64,000 nt of DNA, from NCBI GenBank assembly GCA_029721435.1, contig CM056586.1, positions 71,591,607 to 71,655,606 on the forward strand, read 5' to 3'. This DNA comes from Gymnothorax reevesii (lineage: Eukaryota; Chordata; Actinopteri; Anguilliformes; Muraenidae). The translations under genes were made by a program, and so were the position numbers. Under the pieces are notes generated by a model. The model searched no databases and was not told where the DNA came from. It saw nothing but the letters and a program-made list of their open reading frames with translations. Position 1 is the first letter of the stretch, and each line of letters opens with the position of its first letter. Below are positions 35,868 through 53,256 of the stretch, piece by piece.

Positions 35868-36419
35868 GTATAATCACAATTATAAGTTGGATTATACATC
35901 AATCAGATTTATCTTATCTAAGTTTCAATCAGTATCAATGATTGTGGCACACAAGTTTTGGGGAAAATATTTATTGCATGGTAAGAATATTTTTCCTTAA
36001 ATCGTTTTCTGTAAATTCAGGGTTACGTTCTTGTTAATATTTTGTATAATCAATTGGGAGGATTAACAGCTACCACAATGATTTCATAGCCTCTTTAAGC
36101 AGTATCTTCCAGGAGTGCTGATGTTATTAGAGGACACTGTATTATAACAGTGCAAAGCCCTGAAATAATAATCAAACAACACTGTGATATCATGTCATCT
36201 TTTAGAACACCTCTGGCTGAAGAATAAAATATTTTTGCAGCTTTCCTCAAACACTTTTAAAATAACAAATCTTTCTCTTTTCACGTCTCCTCGGCCAGTG
36301 TTCAGTACATTTCCACAGATCGAACCAATTGAATTTGCTTTAGAGAGCAGCCACCGGATGCACCTCATATTTCAATGATACAAAATAAAAACGAAGCAGC
36401 TTCATTTGGCTAGTTTGTT
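35868..36419. other. no recognised gene
   Basis: AT-rich flank downstream of the ZNF804A 3' end. Confidence 0.35.
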
Positions 36420-37031
36420 TATAACTGACTTTATTACTTTGTAAGTTTATTAGTCTGTTGGCAAACTGGAGTAAAAAAAACATATACATTTTATTTTATC
36501 TAAATATTTAATACATACTGGATAACTTCCACAATAGAAACAGGAGCATATTTTACAATTAATATTACAAGTGTATTATAAATATGTTGAATGTACAGCA
36601 TGTACAGTTGCCCGTACTGTGGCAAGTCGTGTTTGTTGCTGAAGACGTCATTAATATTGTGCATTCAAGTACAAGGTCATTGATTCATTAGAGTCCTGGC
36701 ACTAGTTACCAGGTCACAAAGCCATTATAGAAGACACTCGGCCTCTCGAATCTCCTTAAATAATAATCTATGAACTAAATGAGTAGCGGAGGGGTGCTTA
36801 TGTAGAAGTGAGCCAAGGCTGCCTGGTCAGGCCCACTGCCATGAAACCCATAGCGTCCAATAATGGAGCACGACCTCCCCAGCTGAAGCAAACTCGCCTG
36901 GCTTGCAAGCGAGATTTTTATGATCTAGGCTTAGTGGTCAATTACTTTTATAGTCCACCAGGCAAATGTTGACATGTTTAGACGTAGAAAATAAATACAT
37001 CTCTAATCAAAATGGGGGGGGGAAAGATACA

Positions 37032-37225
37032 TTAACCCTTTCAGCGCCGTGGGCACCTATCGTTGCCCAATGATATAAGATATCAAAATCAGATGCTGTT
37101 GAAAACCTATCATGTGGCAACTGGATAAAAGACCTCCCGCAGTTGCCACATAATAGGTTTTCAACAGCTCAGGATAAATACATTTATTTATTCCTTGAAA
37201 ATGTATTCAGCGCTCAAAGGGTCAA
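37032..37225. mobile_element. TTAA-flanked MITE, most complete copy
   Basis: The left end is TTAACCCTTTCAGCGC, the right end GCGCTCAAAGGGTCAA (inverted, with the right TTAA mutated to TCAA). Inside, GAAAACCTATCATGTGGCAACT and its inverted partner AGTTGCCACATAATAGGTTTTC form a second palindrome. Length 194 bp. It lies in the probable ZNF804A 3' UTR. Confidence 0.8.
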
Positions 37226-37464
37226 ATAGCTTGTTAGTGTGTTGCATTTTGTTAATTTTAAAGCATGTACAAAGTAAAACCCGCATCAGCAAAACTGCAT
37301 TGTCCTCAAGTATGTCTCGATCTAGATGAGCAGTAAAGATACATAGGACATAATACATTGCATTGATTCGTCGGGTCATAAGTATGTGCATCGTCTCACA
37401 TGTTCATATACTGTTTCAGCATTTGATTTGCGTCTGCGCTTTGGGTCAGGGGTACCGAATCTTA

Positions 37465-37660
37465 TCCAGATTGAGATGCCAGTGGGTGCAGGTTTTCATT
37501 TCAGTTATGTAGTTGAACACCTGATTGCACAAATCAGCCCAACAGTTACTGCTGGAGTTCTTGATTAGAAGAATCAGGTGTGTAACAGCCTGGTTTGAAT
37601 GAAAGCTGCACCCATACCAGCCCTTTCTGGAGAAGAGTAAGTCTCCCTGGCCTCGGTACA
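37465..37660. repeat. dispersed fish repeat
   Basis: TGGGTGCAGGTTTTCATTTC, TCTTGATTAGAAGAATCAGG and CCCTTTCTGGAGAAG are words of a repeat family common in teleosts. No coding content. Confidence 0.55.
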
Positions 37661-37904
37661 TGCATGATGGTCCTATCAATGCAAACAGCAAACAGAGAAA
37701 AAGTTGATCTTCTTTATCCAATTGCACAAAAAGTATATGAAAATACTGCATGTATGCCAAAAATGCTGGGTAATGAAAAAACTTCCTCAGAGTATGTGGT
37801 TAACATGATCTGCACAAAAATTCTGAAACAAGTTTTAAAAAATCAAAGTGCGGTTGTCAGCATAGTTTCAATGTAATAACATTCATTTCGGCTATGTCAG
37901 TTAT

Positions 37905-41087
<3,183 letters not shown>

Positions 41088-41307
41088 TCAATAGGCTTCA
41101 AAATACTTAACATATCAACATGCAACATACCCACAGGGTCCACCGCATACTGCAGGCGAATACATCACTGCTTAGCAGTATTGATTTAGCAATGTGGGCC
41201 CTTGCAAGAAACAGGAAACACACTTGGAAAAAAACTTATCTTTTAGACCATTGCTGCCTAATTATATCCCCAAATGGCGTTCTGGGAGATATTATGTTTT
41301 TGGTCCG

Positions 41308-41335
41308 GCCGCCGCCGCTGCCACCGCCGCCGCAC
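41308..41335. repeat. short (CCG)n-type tract
   Basis: CCGCCGCCGCTGCCACCGCC-type run in intron 3, about 245 bp upstream of the last exon. GC-rich against an AT-rich background. Confidence 0.85.
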
Positions 41336-41389
41336 TACGTGTTAGCGCGATAAGTTCAGTAATATTTCAATTACAAATTCCAAATTTTG

Positions 41390-41940
41390 CACATAAGTAA
41401 GTATCATAAAGAGGAAGAACTGACTCGATTTTGGACAATTTACTATTTCCAGATTGGCCACCAGGGGCCAAAAACTGGAAAAATCACAGTTTTTATCATA
41501 TCTCAGGAAATATTTGTCAGATTGACCTCAAATCAAATGCAAATGAAAGGTCATGACCTGAGGATGTGTCTGACGATACCTGTTTGGTTCAAAATTTTGA
41601 CACAAGGTGGAGCTTTGTCACATAAAATTCACCATTTTTGCTATATCTTTGGAACTATTTCTCCAATTGACATGAAACTATGTGCAACTGCAAGGTCATG
41701 ACCTCACAACGTGTCACATGATGACATCATACCTGTATGTTTCAATATTTTGCCACCAGGTGGCGCTTTGTGATGGAAAATTACCATTTTGGCCCTATCT
41801 TCAGAACCATTTGACCGATTGACCTGAAATTAAGTTCTAATGAAAGTCTATTCAAGGATTGGGGAATTGGAGGATTTGGGGCATTCCAGGATATACCCCC
41901 AGCCGTCACCTCCGATGGTGTAAGCCTAGTTAATGACTTT
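41390..41940. repeat. dispersed fish repeat in ZNF804A intron 3
   Basis: Repeated sentences of the form AAGGTCATGACCT ... GACATCATACCTGT ... GCCACCAGGTGGCGCTTTGT with AACTATTT(C/G)xCCRATTGACxTGAAA occur three times in slightly different forms. A typical decayed fish repeat; no coding motif found. Confidence 0.5.
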
Positions 41941-42161
41941 ATTATTAATGGGCGCAAACTGGTTTTTCATTGGTTTTCACTTCTTTTGGTGTATCTTTTC
42001 TCCTGTTTGCTGTGTTTTGAGAACATATGTACAGATGGGAAAAATGACTTGACGGCTTAATCTGTGTTTCCTTGAGCCACAAACCCCTGATCAGATAACA
42101 GGCAACATCAGAAGCGCTTCCTGCAACAGAATAACACAAATTTGTGTAAAACGATACCGGG

Positions 42162-42260
42162 TGGGGGCGCCCTAATAGCTCATCGGGCTACATTACACTT
42201 GCTGTTAAAATGGCAAAGTACTCTTTCCTGTACCACCCGCCCACCCCAAAAAAGGACTTA
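42162..42260 (+). mobile_element. tRNA-type SINE head, truncated
   Basis: GGGGGCGCCCTAATAGCTCA followed by TCGGGCTACATTACACTTGC matches the head of the SINE at 23478-23678 on the opposite strand, including the A-box region. The B box and tail are lost. Confidence 0.65.
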
Positions 42261-42468
42261 GATTAGATTTCTTGTCTCACCTAGGTTCCTCAAAAAATAT
42301 CCCCACATCACATGACTGGCCGTTGACCAGCAATACGGTAAAAGCCGTGTGAGAAACAGTCTAACAGTGTGAAGAAAAACACTTCTTTAAATGCAAAATG
42401 TAATTTAGGTATGTGAGTCCTCAGATGGCACTGCACTGAGAATCAATCTGCGCTTCAGAAGAATTGTG

Positions 42469-43172
42469 GGTCACACTGTAGATGAAGTGTCGCTCATAAA
42501 GGCTTTATACAGCATGTATAATGCCTTCATAAATGAGACATAATGTCTTCATAAATGATGCAGAAGTGTCTACTGCTAGAATTCATAAAGCCAAAATACC
42601 CACACTTCAGGTTTGGACAGATGCAGCAGTAGACATTTCTAGTCACATGAACCCACAGACTTGAGAGTTAGATCTCATTAAAAAAAAACCTGTATACATC
42701 GTAAGCTGATATAAGTGTAATTATCAGGAATGTATAGAGATATGCTGTAATTGCTGTGGAATAACTGTGCAAAGTCTTCTGTTACTGAGGCCGCTGGGGA
42801 GGGTGGGGTGGGATGTTCAGTGTTTTTGTTTCAAATAAAATAAAAAAATGGATTAAAATAAATAAATAAATGATGCAGAAGCAAATGTCATGCTTTGTAA
42901 AAGGTGAAATAATTCATCCTAATTCAGCATGTGATGTCAGATGTGACAATGACAGTGTAACTTAGCTGACAATGTCACCCTTAATGACATTTAGCCACTA
43001 GCTAAGTAACATTCTCAGTTCTATCACATCTGGCATCAGATACTGAAAAAGGATGTGTTATTTTACTTTTTACAAAGCATGACATTCATTCAATCATTTA
43101 TGTCTCAGTTATGACGGCATTATACATGCTGTATAAAGCCTTTATGAGCAACACTTCATCTAAAGTGTGACT
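42469..43172. mobile_element. 704-bp TIR element with 8-bp target duplication
   Basis: Terminal inverted repeats of about 76 bp agree at all but a few sites (left: TCACACTGTAGATGAAGTGT, CATAAAGGCTTTATACAGCA, TGTATAATGCC). GAATTGTG stands directly outside both ends (42461-42468 and 43173-43180). There is no ORF inside, so it is nonautonomous; the 8-bp duplication suits hAT. It sits in ZNF804A intron 3. Confidence 0.9.
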
Positions 43173-43289
43173 GAATTGTGTCAGTGAACACAGGTCATCA
43201 TGGTATAATCCCAAGAAAGTCAGGACTCCGCGATGCAAAGAGGACGTTATATATCAATACCATCCAGAAGCACCTCTGACTTCTGACTG

Positions 43290-43720
43290 ACGCGAAATGG
43301 AGAGGAGTGCCGCGGCGCGATATGTACATCTTTGTCATTGCTTTAAGAGATGATGTCGGTCGCGTTCTCAGGCCAAAGAGGAGGATGACCATCCCGACTG
43401 CTGTCAACAACATGATCAAAAGGCAGCATCTGTCAGAGTCTGGTACTGATTTACTGCTCTCGGCACGGGCAACTCGCGCATCTGTGAACGAGGCATTGGT
43501 GCAGAAGGCCAGACACGCATTTTGGAACAACATGTGCTGCCTTCAGATGTCATGTTTTTCAGGGATGCCTCCAACTTGTTCCAGTAGAATAACGCAGAGC
43601 TACACTCTGCATGTATTAAAACAGAGTGGCTTTGTATTCTGTAAGTTTAGACAGCAGATTCGCCTGCCTGCAGCGTGGAACCGCCTCCCATCGAAAATCT
43701 GCAGAGGATAATGACGCGGG
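43290..43720 (+). mobile_element. Tc1-like transposase relic
   Basis: DNA matches the element at 11367-12977: CCAAAGAGGA, TGGAACAACATGTGCTGCCT, CATGTTTTTCAGGGATGCCT and AAACAGAGTGGC line up in order with 12229-12486. The 134-residue ORF over it (43307-43711) is out of frame for most of the length and not a gene. Confidence 0.75.
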
Positions 43721-44313
43721 AAATGCTACGGAGGACTCAAACTATTAACCGATGGAAGTCCTTTTTAACGAGGACAAATTCCGCTTTCAAAACTGCAACA
43801 GCAAGTGTCTTCAGTTTCAAAATGACAATTGAGTGTAATTAGAAGGAGAGGTGATTACACTGAGGTGAAAATGCAAATGTCCAAACATTATTGGAATGTG
43901 TCTCAAATATCATATTTCATATAGCTGTTATTTTTAAAAAAAAGAAATTTGATGAGTAAACACATTACTTATTTAGCACTTTTATCAATTCAGGTTAAAA
44001 GGCATTTTCAAATTATTGCATGCGGTTTATATTTATCTTTATCACATTGTCCTAATTTTTCTGCAAATGAGATTGTAACTATACACATCAACCTGGCATC
44101 CAGTTCGGGATGCAATTTCAATTTTATTTGACTAGAAATCAATATTGGTAAGTAAATTTAATTTATCTAAGTAATTTTCCACTATGGGAAGGTCTGCGCA
44201 ACAATAGGGTTGGGGACCAGAACAAAGGTCAACATATTACATCTTTCAAAAATAATCAACTTCGTACAAGATCAGTCAGAACAACACGTTATTTGTATTT
44301 GTGGCGGATTCTA

Positions 44314-46253
<1,940 letters not shown>

Positions 46254-46700
46254 TGTCATGAACGGAGTGAGTGACAGAGGTAAATGCAACACCAGGAGTG
46301 TGAACACACACTCTTTATTAAGTTGATACAGTCTGATATCGGCCACTAACAAACACGACAACGGAGGGCGGATAAGATGTGGTCAACGTGAGACAGAGGG
46401 GAGGCAGTGGCTAACTGCATGCGCCGATGGGCAAGGCGTGGCCTAGAATCTGGCCTAGAGTCGCCCTAAGGTCAATCGGAAGGAAATGACTGACGCATGA
46501 GAAAGGAATATAGACACTAACAAGGAAGCCAACAACAAGGCAAATAATAACAGGAGCCCAGGACAGAAGCGACTGGAGGCTAAAGGGAAACGGTTTTGAG
46601 CGCAAGAAAAGAGCAGCTCAGGAGCACATCTGACAATCCGGCGCTGGAGCCGACGAAGACAGGAACTTAAATACACAGACGAGTGGCAACGAGGAGCAGG
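46254..46700 (-). mobile_element. LTR-like remnant in ZNF804A intron 2
   Basis: On the minus strand there is a TATTTAAG box near 46670, an AATAAAG signal near 46325-46315, and an end reading GTTCATGACA at 46263-46254. This is the layout of a fish Gypsy-type LTR. The opposite end was not fixed and no target duplication was found. Confidence 0.45.
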
Positions 46701-46711
46701 TTAGAGTAAAG

Positions 46712-47456
46712 CAGTGGTTCTCAGACTCAGTCCTGGCGCGCCAGTGTGTTTGATTGTATTTGTTCCGACCACAGTTGCAATATTAGGACTTAAACGAGCT
46801 GTCGATTTGCCTTAATTAGGCGCATTCATGTTTAGAGCAGTTATTTGTCCTCTTAAGCCACATTTGACAAATCTGCACACGCCATGAAGAATTTAAATTT
46901 CATATCCACAATGAGATATGTTAGAAACCAGTGTCAAAAACTGCAAAGGGAAACAATTTGACCGAACGTAAACAATAAACAATTTGACCGAACGTAAACA
47001 ATCAATAGGTTCCTAGTTGGTGAAACTGTCAACACATGGTTGCAAAAACCAACAATTTATTTTGCAAACAGTAAAGTCACACCTGTTTGGTTTCATGTTC
47101 ATTTTACTAAGTTCAGGCAAATTATTTTGAAAGAGTTCAAAACAACTGTGTTCAGCAACCCAATTAGGAGGTTACTGATTTTCTCAGAGTCTAATTTGAT
47201 CTGTTTAGAAATGTTTTCTACCTGCAAATCCTCACAATATGGAAAAATAAGCCAAACATGTTTAAGGGTTTTTATTCTCATGGCACAGTGGATACGTCCA
47301 TAAAAATGCAGCTAAAGGTGGTAAATAACTGCGCTAAACATGGATTGCAGCTAATGAAGACAAATCAGCGCCTTGTTAAAATCCTAAGATTGCAGTTGTG
47401 GTTGTAACAAAACCAGCATCACAGTGGGGGGTCAGGAACGAGTTTGAGAACCACTG
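46712..47456. mobile_element. hAT-type nonautonomous element with 8-bp TSD
   Basis: Starts CAGTGGTTCTCAGACTCAG, ends GAGTTTGAGAACCACTG (inverted). GAGTAAAG flanks it exactly on both sides (46704-46711 and 47457-47464). Length 745 bp, no transposase. The end sequence is that of Charlie-like hAT elements. Located in ZNF804A intron 2. Confidence 0.92.
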
Positions 47457-47464
47457 GAGTAAAG

Positions 47465-48524
47465 GGAGAGACATGCTCCGCACGACAGGCGAGATAACAA
47501 GACATTTATTGAATAATGAAAATCAATAACAGAGACACGACTGAAACTGATGCAGACGGGCAGATTGTCGGAAAAACAAACACACAGGCCAGGGATGTGA
47601 CAAATCCTACCTTTAAATGTCCCCAAAACAGCGGTTCTACAGTTAGTTTCACTGGCAATCATAACAAGTTGTGAAGACGGATACAGCATTGACATGATTT
47701 ATTACAAATTCGCCTCCTCTTTTTCATAATTGAATTTTAATCACATTTATTCATTTGCTGAAGGACAAAATACTGAGGGCTTCACTGACTGTGGTCCTAG
47801 AGCACAAATTAACATCACCAAAGACATGGAATCCATAAAGTTCAGGGGAACTCTGAAAATTTCTTGTCTCTGGTAGCAAGCTAACACACAATAATTATAA
47901 TAATCGAAGGATTTTTCAACAGTACAATGACCAGAAATATGTGTCGAAAACCGTTCACATACGAGTGAAGAGAAAACAGCTTGGCTACGGCCATCTCAGT
48001 CTCTGGAGTTAAATCCACCCAAAAATCTGTGGTGAGAAGCAGCGCGAGCCGTCCATGGGGCAAAGCCGAGGATATCAGTGACTGAGAGAAGGAGGCATGA
48101 GGACCGTGAACATTTTCACTGTCCTCATCATGAAGTACAGAAGACGACACGCAGCTCTCATCTTTACCGGTGTAGTTTGCGCATTGTGCTTCACCAAGGG
48201 TGCTAATAATTTGACATCAACGTTTTACTTTAAATAAGATGACTTTATGAGAAACATTGAAACATGAGAATACATGTAATGAAATGTAATGCACAGATGT
48301 GCCAAAACATGAGAACCACTCACAGATGAATAAATAAAGTGGATTGATTCTTGAAACGATGGACCGTGTCAAGATCTGTAGACCTTGCAGTTGAACGACC
48401 CTGTGAAAGACCCTGTCTCAGGTTAGCTCAGCTTAAACAGCGTTCCCAGCTTCAGTCATGCTGGACATGGAGCGAACTCGTTTTCTTCAGCGGCCAATTT
48501 ATTTTTCTGACGAAAATATTACCT
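47465..48524. other. ZNF804A intron 2, no other feature
   Basis: No repeat ends or coding motifs recognised. Confidence 0.5.
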
Positions 48525-49580
48525 CATTTCTGAAAAAGTTGGGATTATGTGGAAAATGTAATTTAAAAAAACAAAGATGGATAATGTTTTTGTCTTATGT
48601 ACTTATTTTTTGGAAATAAAAACTCAATTTGAGTTGAGTGCAACACATTCCAGAAAAGTTGGGACAAGCGTGTGTTTGCCCCTGTGTTGCATCACCTTTC
48701 CTTTCAACAACCTTCAAAAGCTGCTTTCACGCCGAATCAGGGGCTGCAACAGAATCCTGTTCCCCCATCCCCAAGCTGCAGGATCAGGAACAGCAGGGGA
48801 TGGTAACGAAACACACAGCCGCCTCGCCACAGCCACAGTCACACTGCGGGGGCTAAACAGGTAAGCTGGAGGTCGGACCAGATGACGCCCACAGACGGAA
48901 AAATCAAATATTGCTACTTGTGCTATAATCAGCAGGGTTGTAGTAACACCTCCTCCTCGCTGCACAATCCTGCGGTAATCACTACTCTGCCTGATTTGGT
49001 GTGAATGCAGCATATGTAAAGATTTGGGGGACAAAGGATGTTGCCTTTTCCTGTTTTGAAGGATATTTTCCCATTCTTTCTTGATATCCAGACTGTTCAG
49101 AATTTTGTTGTTCTACTTTGTGCTTCTTACACCATCATATATTTTCAACAGGAAACAGGTCTGGACTGCAGGTTGGCCTCTTATGCCCCCTTGGATGCCA
49201 TGCTGCTGTCACATGTGCAGAAGATGGCCAACCAGTGCCTTATCAAAATACGCATGGCCGTACCTAGAAAGATGTCACCAAGAAGAAAGTAGCTTCAAAA
49301 TGAATGAAGCAGCAGTGGTGCCAACACAGACATTCAAGTTCACCTGCTATAGCCAGTAATGGACCCATGAAAGATGCTGGCTTTTGAAATTTGTGTCGGT
49401 AATAACCAGGAGGGTCCTTGTCTTTCTTGAGCATGTAAACATAACGTCCAATATTCCCAATTTGGAATTTTGGCTGGTCCTTCAACAAAATCAACATTTA
49501 CAGTATCAGTCCATTTCAGACGAGCACAAGCACTAAGAAGACTGCAGCATTACTGGTCCTTTTTGAAACATGGCGTCCTT
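48525..49580 (-). mobile_element. decayed Tc1-like transposon
   Basis: On the plus strand AAGTTGGGACAAGCGTGTGT, TGTTGCATCACCTTTCC, ACAGGTCTGGACTGCAGGTTGGCC, GATGCTGGCTTTTGAAATTT and TCCATTTCAGACGAGC follow the antisense order of the family seen at 11367-12977. Frames are destroyed. Confidence 0.75.
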
Positions 49581-49859
49581 GATGGTTGGTGCATCTTCAC
49601 TTAGAGATTTATGAACGTAATGATGAGTGGTGGTTATTGACCAAGGGTTTCAAAATGAGTCCAGGCCAATGTTGTAATCTTCAACACAAAAGCTTGTAAG
49701 TTTTTCAATGCAAAATCATTTGATGGATTGAAGATCAGGGGCCCTCAGTGCTGATATTTAATCTCAGCCTTTTAAAGAAGATATTTCTCCAGACTCACCT
49801 AAATTCTTAATAAGTTTTTCTTAGGTTTTTGTTGTTGTTGTTGGACTCTACGGTGGTCC

Positions 49860-50225
49860 ATTAATGTATGAAAGTGATACATCATGCTAGACGAACCGCT
49901 CTATCACAATTTGTGCCTGATGAATCTTGGCACTGTAATATAATTTTGCCATCAGGGATTAAAAAGCCCATTGATGGGTTACATGCCCTTCAGTCAGGTA
50001 GTCTGATGAATTCATTTTATTGCTGCAGAACACTGATGAATCTAGACCTGACTAACTGAAGAAACCCCAGATCATAACACTGCCTCCAGAGGCCTGTACA
50101 GTGGGGCACTATGCATGACGGGTGCATCGCTTCATGGGCTTCCTTTCTTACCCTGATGTGCCCATCACTGTGGCATGGGGTAAATATGGACTCATTAGAC
50201 CACGTGACCTTTTTTATTGCTCCTT
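49860..50225 (-). mobile_element. Tc1-like transposase relic, other family
   Basis: CCCCAGATCATAACACTGCC, GGGGCACTATGCATGACGGG, TTACCCTGATGTGCCCATCA and TTAGACCACGTGACC are the antisense of the G-x-x-V-M-x-W and W-S-D-E segments of a second Tc1 family. Only fragments remain. Confidence 0.65.
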
Positions 50226-51362
<1,137 letters not shown>

Positions 51363-51867
51363 TCAGTGAGGAACATTAAAGTTTTACCTTTTGAAAACAC
51401 TGCACTTAGTTCATATACAACTCAGAACTTTTGGTTAATCAGAGAGGCCCTCCAATTGGGCTCCTCGTCATATCTGAAAGCAGTGCCTTGACTTCAGAAT
51501 ACCTCAGCTCTGAAATACTGGTCCATGCTGCCTTTAGATCCTTGTATTTTCACCCACTGCTAAGTGACCCCACAACTGGAATTTCTATTGTGCCACAAAA
51601 TATTTTCATTCCAATATCAGAACCTTGAGATTCCGATACCAATCCTATACAACACCAACCCTTCTAACAACTATTACACGGCTAATAAGCCATTGGTATG
51701 TCTGTGCTTTGATTAATATCGCAAGCTAGATAAAGTAACGTTTAAACTGCAAAACAAATATTCAATTCCCCTAAAGAAGAAATGCATAGCTCGCAACATA
51801 ATGCAGGCTATACTTGTGCAATAGCCACTGCTACAACTTTTGCATCGCCATCTTCATCATTCAAACA

Positions 51868-52064
51868 TTAACCTTTAGAGTGTTAAATGCAACTATAGTT
51901 GTTCAATGATGTAAAGTATCACATTCAAAGCTGTTGAAAACCTATCATGTTCCGACTTGTTTAAAAGAGCTCCCACAGGTTTTCAACTGCTCCGGATAGG
52001 TTTTCAACAGCCAAGATAATTTAATTAATCTTTTTTTAATGTATTCCAGCGTTCTAAAGATTAA
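51868..52064. mobile_element. TTAA-flanked MITE copy, both TTAA intact
   Basis: Starts TTAACCTTTAGAGTGTTAAA and ends GCGTTCTAAAGATTAA. Internal words GAAAACCTATCATG, AAAGAGCTCCCACAGG and GGTTTTCAACAGCC match the family. 197 bp. In probable ZNF804A intron 1. Confidence 0.8.
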
Positions 52065-52364
52065 ACTGAATGCATCGGTGTAACTTGGGCTTCCATTTTG
52101 TGCAAAATTTTAAACCAGAGCTTTAAAGATGAAAAAACTGTAATTCCAGCATCAATATAAGTCAAAAAAGACAGTCAAACTGGAATTAAATTTAAACAGT
52201 GAGTAAAAACATTAAAATAAATTGCATCCCAATTATAAAATGTACAGTGCAACACAGGGGGTTCATGAACCATTCTGAAGCATTTTCTTGCGCTGCAGGC
52301 TGAGAGGACAAGGGTTTGAATTTTAAGGCTGAAAGGTCAACATGTGTTTGTCTGTGGTGCCAAT

Positions 52365-52486
52365 TAAATGGTAAATGGACTCCAAATATACAGCACTTTT
52401 CTCAGCACCTGACACAAAGCGCTTTACAATTACGCCTCAAATTCACCCTGATCGCAGAGGCTGCCGTGCAAAGCAGTAACATGCTC
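52365..52486 (+). repeat. dispersed fish repeat fragment
   Basis: TGGTAAATGGACTCCAAATA, GCACTTTTCTCAGCACC, AAAGCGCTTTACAATTACGC and CACCC are the recurrent opening of a very common fish repeat. The 24-bp minisatellite begins at its end. Confidence 0.65.
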
Positions 52487-53256
52487 ATCAGGAGTAGTGC
52501 TGGGTTTGGTGTCAGGAGTAGTGCTGGGTTTGGTATCAGGAGTAGTGCTGGGTTTGGTGTCAGGAGTAGTGCTGGGTTTGGTGTCAGGAGTAGTGCTGGG
52601 TTTGGTGTCAGGAGTAGTGCTGGGTTTGGTGTCAGGAGTAGTGCTGGGTTTGGTATCAGGAGTACTGCTGGGTTGGTGTCAGGAGTAGTGCTGGGTTTGG
52701 TGTCAGGAGTAGTGCTGGGTTTGGTATCAGGAGTAGTGCTGAGTTTGGTGTCAGGAGTAGTGCTGGGTTTGGTGTCAGGAGTAGTGCTGGGTTTGTTGTC
52801 AGGAGTAGTGCTGGGTTTGGTGTCAGGAGTAGTGCTGGGTTTGGTATCAGGAGTAGTGCTGGGTTTGGTGTCAGGAGTAGTGCTGGGTTTGGTGTCAGGA
52901 GTAGTGCTGGGTTTGGTGTCAGGAGTAGTGCTGGGTTTGGTATCAAGAGTACTGCTGGGTTTGGTGTCAGGAGTAGTGCTGGGTTTGGTGTCAGGAGTAG
53001 TGCTGGGTTTGGTGTCAGGAGTAGTGCTGGGTTTGGTGTCAGGAGTAGTGCTGGGTTTGGTATCAGGAGTAGTGCTGGGTTTGGTGTCAGGAGTAGTGCT
53101 GGGCTTGGTGTCAGGAGTAGTGCTGGGTTTGGTGTCAGGAGTAGTGCTGGGTTTGGTGTCAGGAGTAGTGCTGGGTTTGGTGTCAGGAGTAGTGCTGGGT
53201 TTGGTGTCAGGAGTAATGCTGGGTTTGGTATCAGGAGTAGTGCTGGGTTTGGTGTC
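52487..53256. repeat. minisatellite, 24-bp unit, about 32 copies
   Basis: The unit is TCAGGAGTAGTGCTGGG followed by TTTGGTG or TTTGGTA. One unit near 52675 has lost a base. Because 24 is divisible by three and the unit lacks stops, several frames on both strands stay open for 200-325 codons, reading VSGVVLGL or SSAGFGVR on plus and TKPSTTPD on minus. The ORFs are a property of the repeat and there is no start context, splice frame or family match. Confidence 0.95.

Larger units (their letters stand above)
36420..37904 (-). other. probable 3' UTR region of ZNF804A
   Basis: Downstream of the TGA there is no competing ORF. AATAAA hexamers on the minus strand occur at 37192-37183 (two overlapping, inside a MITE copy), 36495-36490 and 36435-36430. 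The transcript could end after any of these. The interval also contains a dispersed repeat (37465-37660) and the MITE copy at 37032-37225. Extent is inferred only. Confidence 0.45.

Noticed and set aside
43307..43711. 134-residue plus-strand ORF
   Set aside because: Covers a Tc1 relic mostly out of frame; only DNA-level similarity to the transposase remains.
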